From DATAYF01 sp036272735 (GTDB taxonomy: Bacteria; Chloroflexota; Ktedonobacteria; Ktedonobacterales; Ktedonobacteraceae), in the NCBI GenBank assembly GCA_036272735.1, contig DATAYF010000489.1, positions 1 to 5,481 of the forward strand: DNA of 5,481 bases, given 5' to 3'. Under the pieces are notes generated by a model, which searched no databases, was not told the origin of the DNA, and was given only the letters and a program-made list of their open reading frames with translations. Of the stretch, positions 4,827-5,481 are shown in pieces (the stretch's first letter is position 1; each line of letters opens with the position of its first letter). Made by a program: the position numbers and the translations under genes.

Positions 4827-5253
4827 ATGCGAACGACCATGGGCAGGCGAGCGTATCCCTCCGATCTGACTGACAAGCAATGGGCTTTCTTGGAACCCTT
4901 GATCCCTGAGCCATCCACCCAGGGACGGCCAGTGGAGATTGAGCGGCGCGAATTGGTGAGTGCGCATCCTCTACGTCAGGCGTCGTGGGTGTGCCTGGCG
5001 TCATCTGCCTCATGACCTTCCCGCCTGGGGGAGCGTCTATTCTTATTTTCGTCGAGGGCCTCGTGAAGGCATGTGGGATCACGTATTAGCCGCCCTGCGT
5101 ATGCAGATGCGCACGAAGCAAGGGCGCGACGCTGAACCAAGCGCGGCCAACACCCTCAGTCAATCAATCAAAACGAGTGCAGTTCGCGGCCCCCAAAAAG
5201 GCTACGACGCCGGGAAAAAAGCGTCATGCCCCGCAGGGCACCATCAGGGATGA
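4827..5253 (+). pseudogene. IS5-like (DUF4096-type) transposase, N-terminal half, frameshifted
   Basis: From ATG 4827 the product begins MRTTMGRRAYPSDLTDKQWA, FLEPLIPEPSTQGRP, ERRELVSA, the insertion-sequence N-terminal domain typical of IS5-family transposases. AAAAGGAG lies 10 nt upstream. After GCG (4962-4964) one extra base (about C4965) shifts the frame; the protein resumes as ILYVRRRGCAWRHLPHDLPA, WGSVYSYFRR, GMWDHVLAALR. The consensus that usually follows, AAILDSQSVKT, reads AANTLSQSIKT here, so the first catalytic Asp appears lost. It then reads VRGPQKGYDAGKK and departs from the family right where KGRKRHLLVD is expected, ending at TGA 5251-5253. About half of the usual roughly 270 residues remain, and the later DDE residues are absent. 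It is clearly inactive. Confidence 0.85.
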
Positions 5254-5475
5254 AAGAGGATATACTGAGAGGGAAGAGGTCAGGCAGAGGACGACCCACT
5301 CAGATTTTATGGACTCGAACGTGAGAAAAAAGCTGTTCCCCAGTGCCTTTTGAACCGCCAGTTGTCGCTTATCAGAGAAAGCACGTAGAGGAAAATACCC
5401 TCTTGGCAGGCACCTCCCTGGCCCCTTGCACAAGTTGTCATTCCATCCTATCACCAGGAACAAGGAGGGACGACC
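5254..5475. other. Non-coding gap before the right-edge gene
   Basis: About 220 bp with purine-rich sequence after the broken IS5-like fragment. I see no coding frame with protein-like pattern, no clear hairpin and no convincing promoter. It ends with the Shine-Dalgarno AAGGAGG at 5462-5468 of the next gene. Confidence 0.5.
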
Positions 5476-5481
5476 ATGGAG
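5476..5481 (+). CDS. Start of a gene cut by the right edge
   Basis: ATG GAG at the very end of the window is preceded by a perfect AAGGAGG (5462-5468) with an ideal 7-nt spacer. This is strong evidence for a translation start, but only two codons are visible, so nothing can be said about the product. Confidence 0.55.

Noticed and set aside
4669..5082. Minus-strand 137-codon frame
   Set aside because: It is antisense to the IS5-like transposase fragment, which has strong family motifs on the plus strand.

Overview
The window looks like accessory chromosomal DNA from a Chloroflexota bacterium of the Ktedonobacteria type. This is an inference from protein style: PAS-rich sensor kinases, a Gly/Ser-rich small lipoprotein next to a DoxX-like membrane protein, and decayed transposases of the IS701-, IS1182- and IS5-like kinds. 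There is no rRNA, tRNA or housekeeping gene to confirm it.

Layout. Positions 1-477 (minus strand) hold the N-terminal part of a PAS-domain sensor kinase broken by a frameshift; it runs off the left edge. Its upstream region (478-792) contains a perfect 15-bp palindrome resembling a TetR-type operator. At 793-1188 is a small unrecognised ORF with a 10-bp tandem array (1041-1080) whose copy number would set the downstream reading frame. A small predicted lipoprotein (1420-1614) and a DoxX-like membrane protein (1671-2147) lie close together, have ribosome-binding sites and end at a good hairpin terminator (2181-2204); they are the most convincing intact transcription unit. A 137-aa unknown protein (2304-2717) follows, with an 11-bp direct repeat in its leader.

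From 2720 on, mobile-element debris dominates. There is an IS701-like transposase C-terminus on the minus strand (2720-3016), which has no ATG of its own. Next to it is a 262-bp non-coding element with 40-bp terminal inverted repeats (3024-3285), which looks like a MITE. One apparently intact gene, a four-helix membrane protein (3447-3848), sits between this and the next remnant. Then come an IS1182-like transposase C-terminal half on the minus strand (4055-4634) with its non-coding 3' flank (3849-4054), a perfect 21-bp inverted repeat with a 15-bp loop (4635-4691), and an IS5-like transposase N-terminal half (4827-5253) that is frameshifted and appears to lack its first catalytic aspartate. 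At the right edge a near-perfect Shine-Dalgarno and ATG mark the first two codons of another gene.

I see no coherent multi-gene system here. The window reads as a landing zone for insertion elements with a few small host genes surviving between them. The most interesting structures are the two terminal-inverted-repeat elements, the frame-setting 10-bp array and the TetR-type palindrome without a regulator gene nearby.
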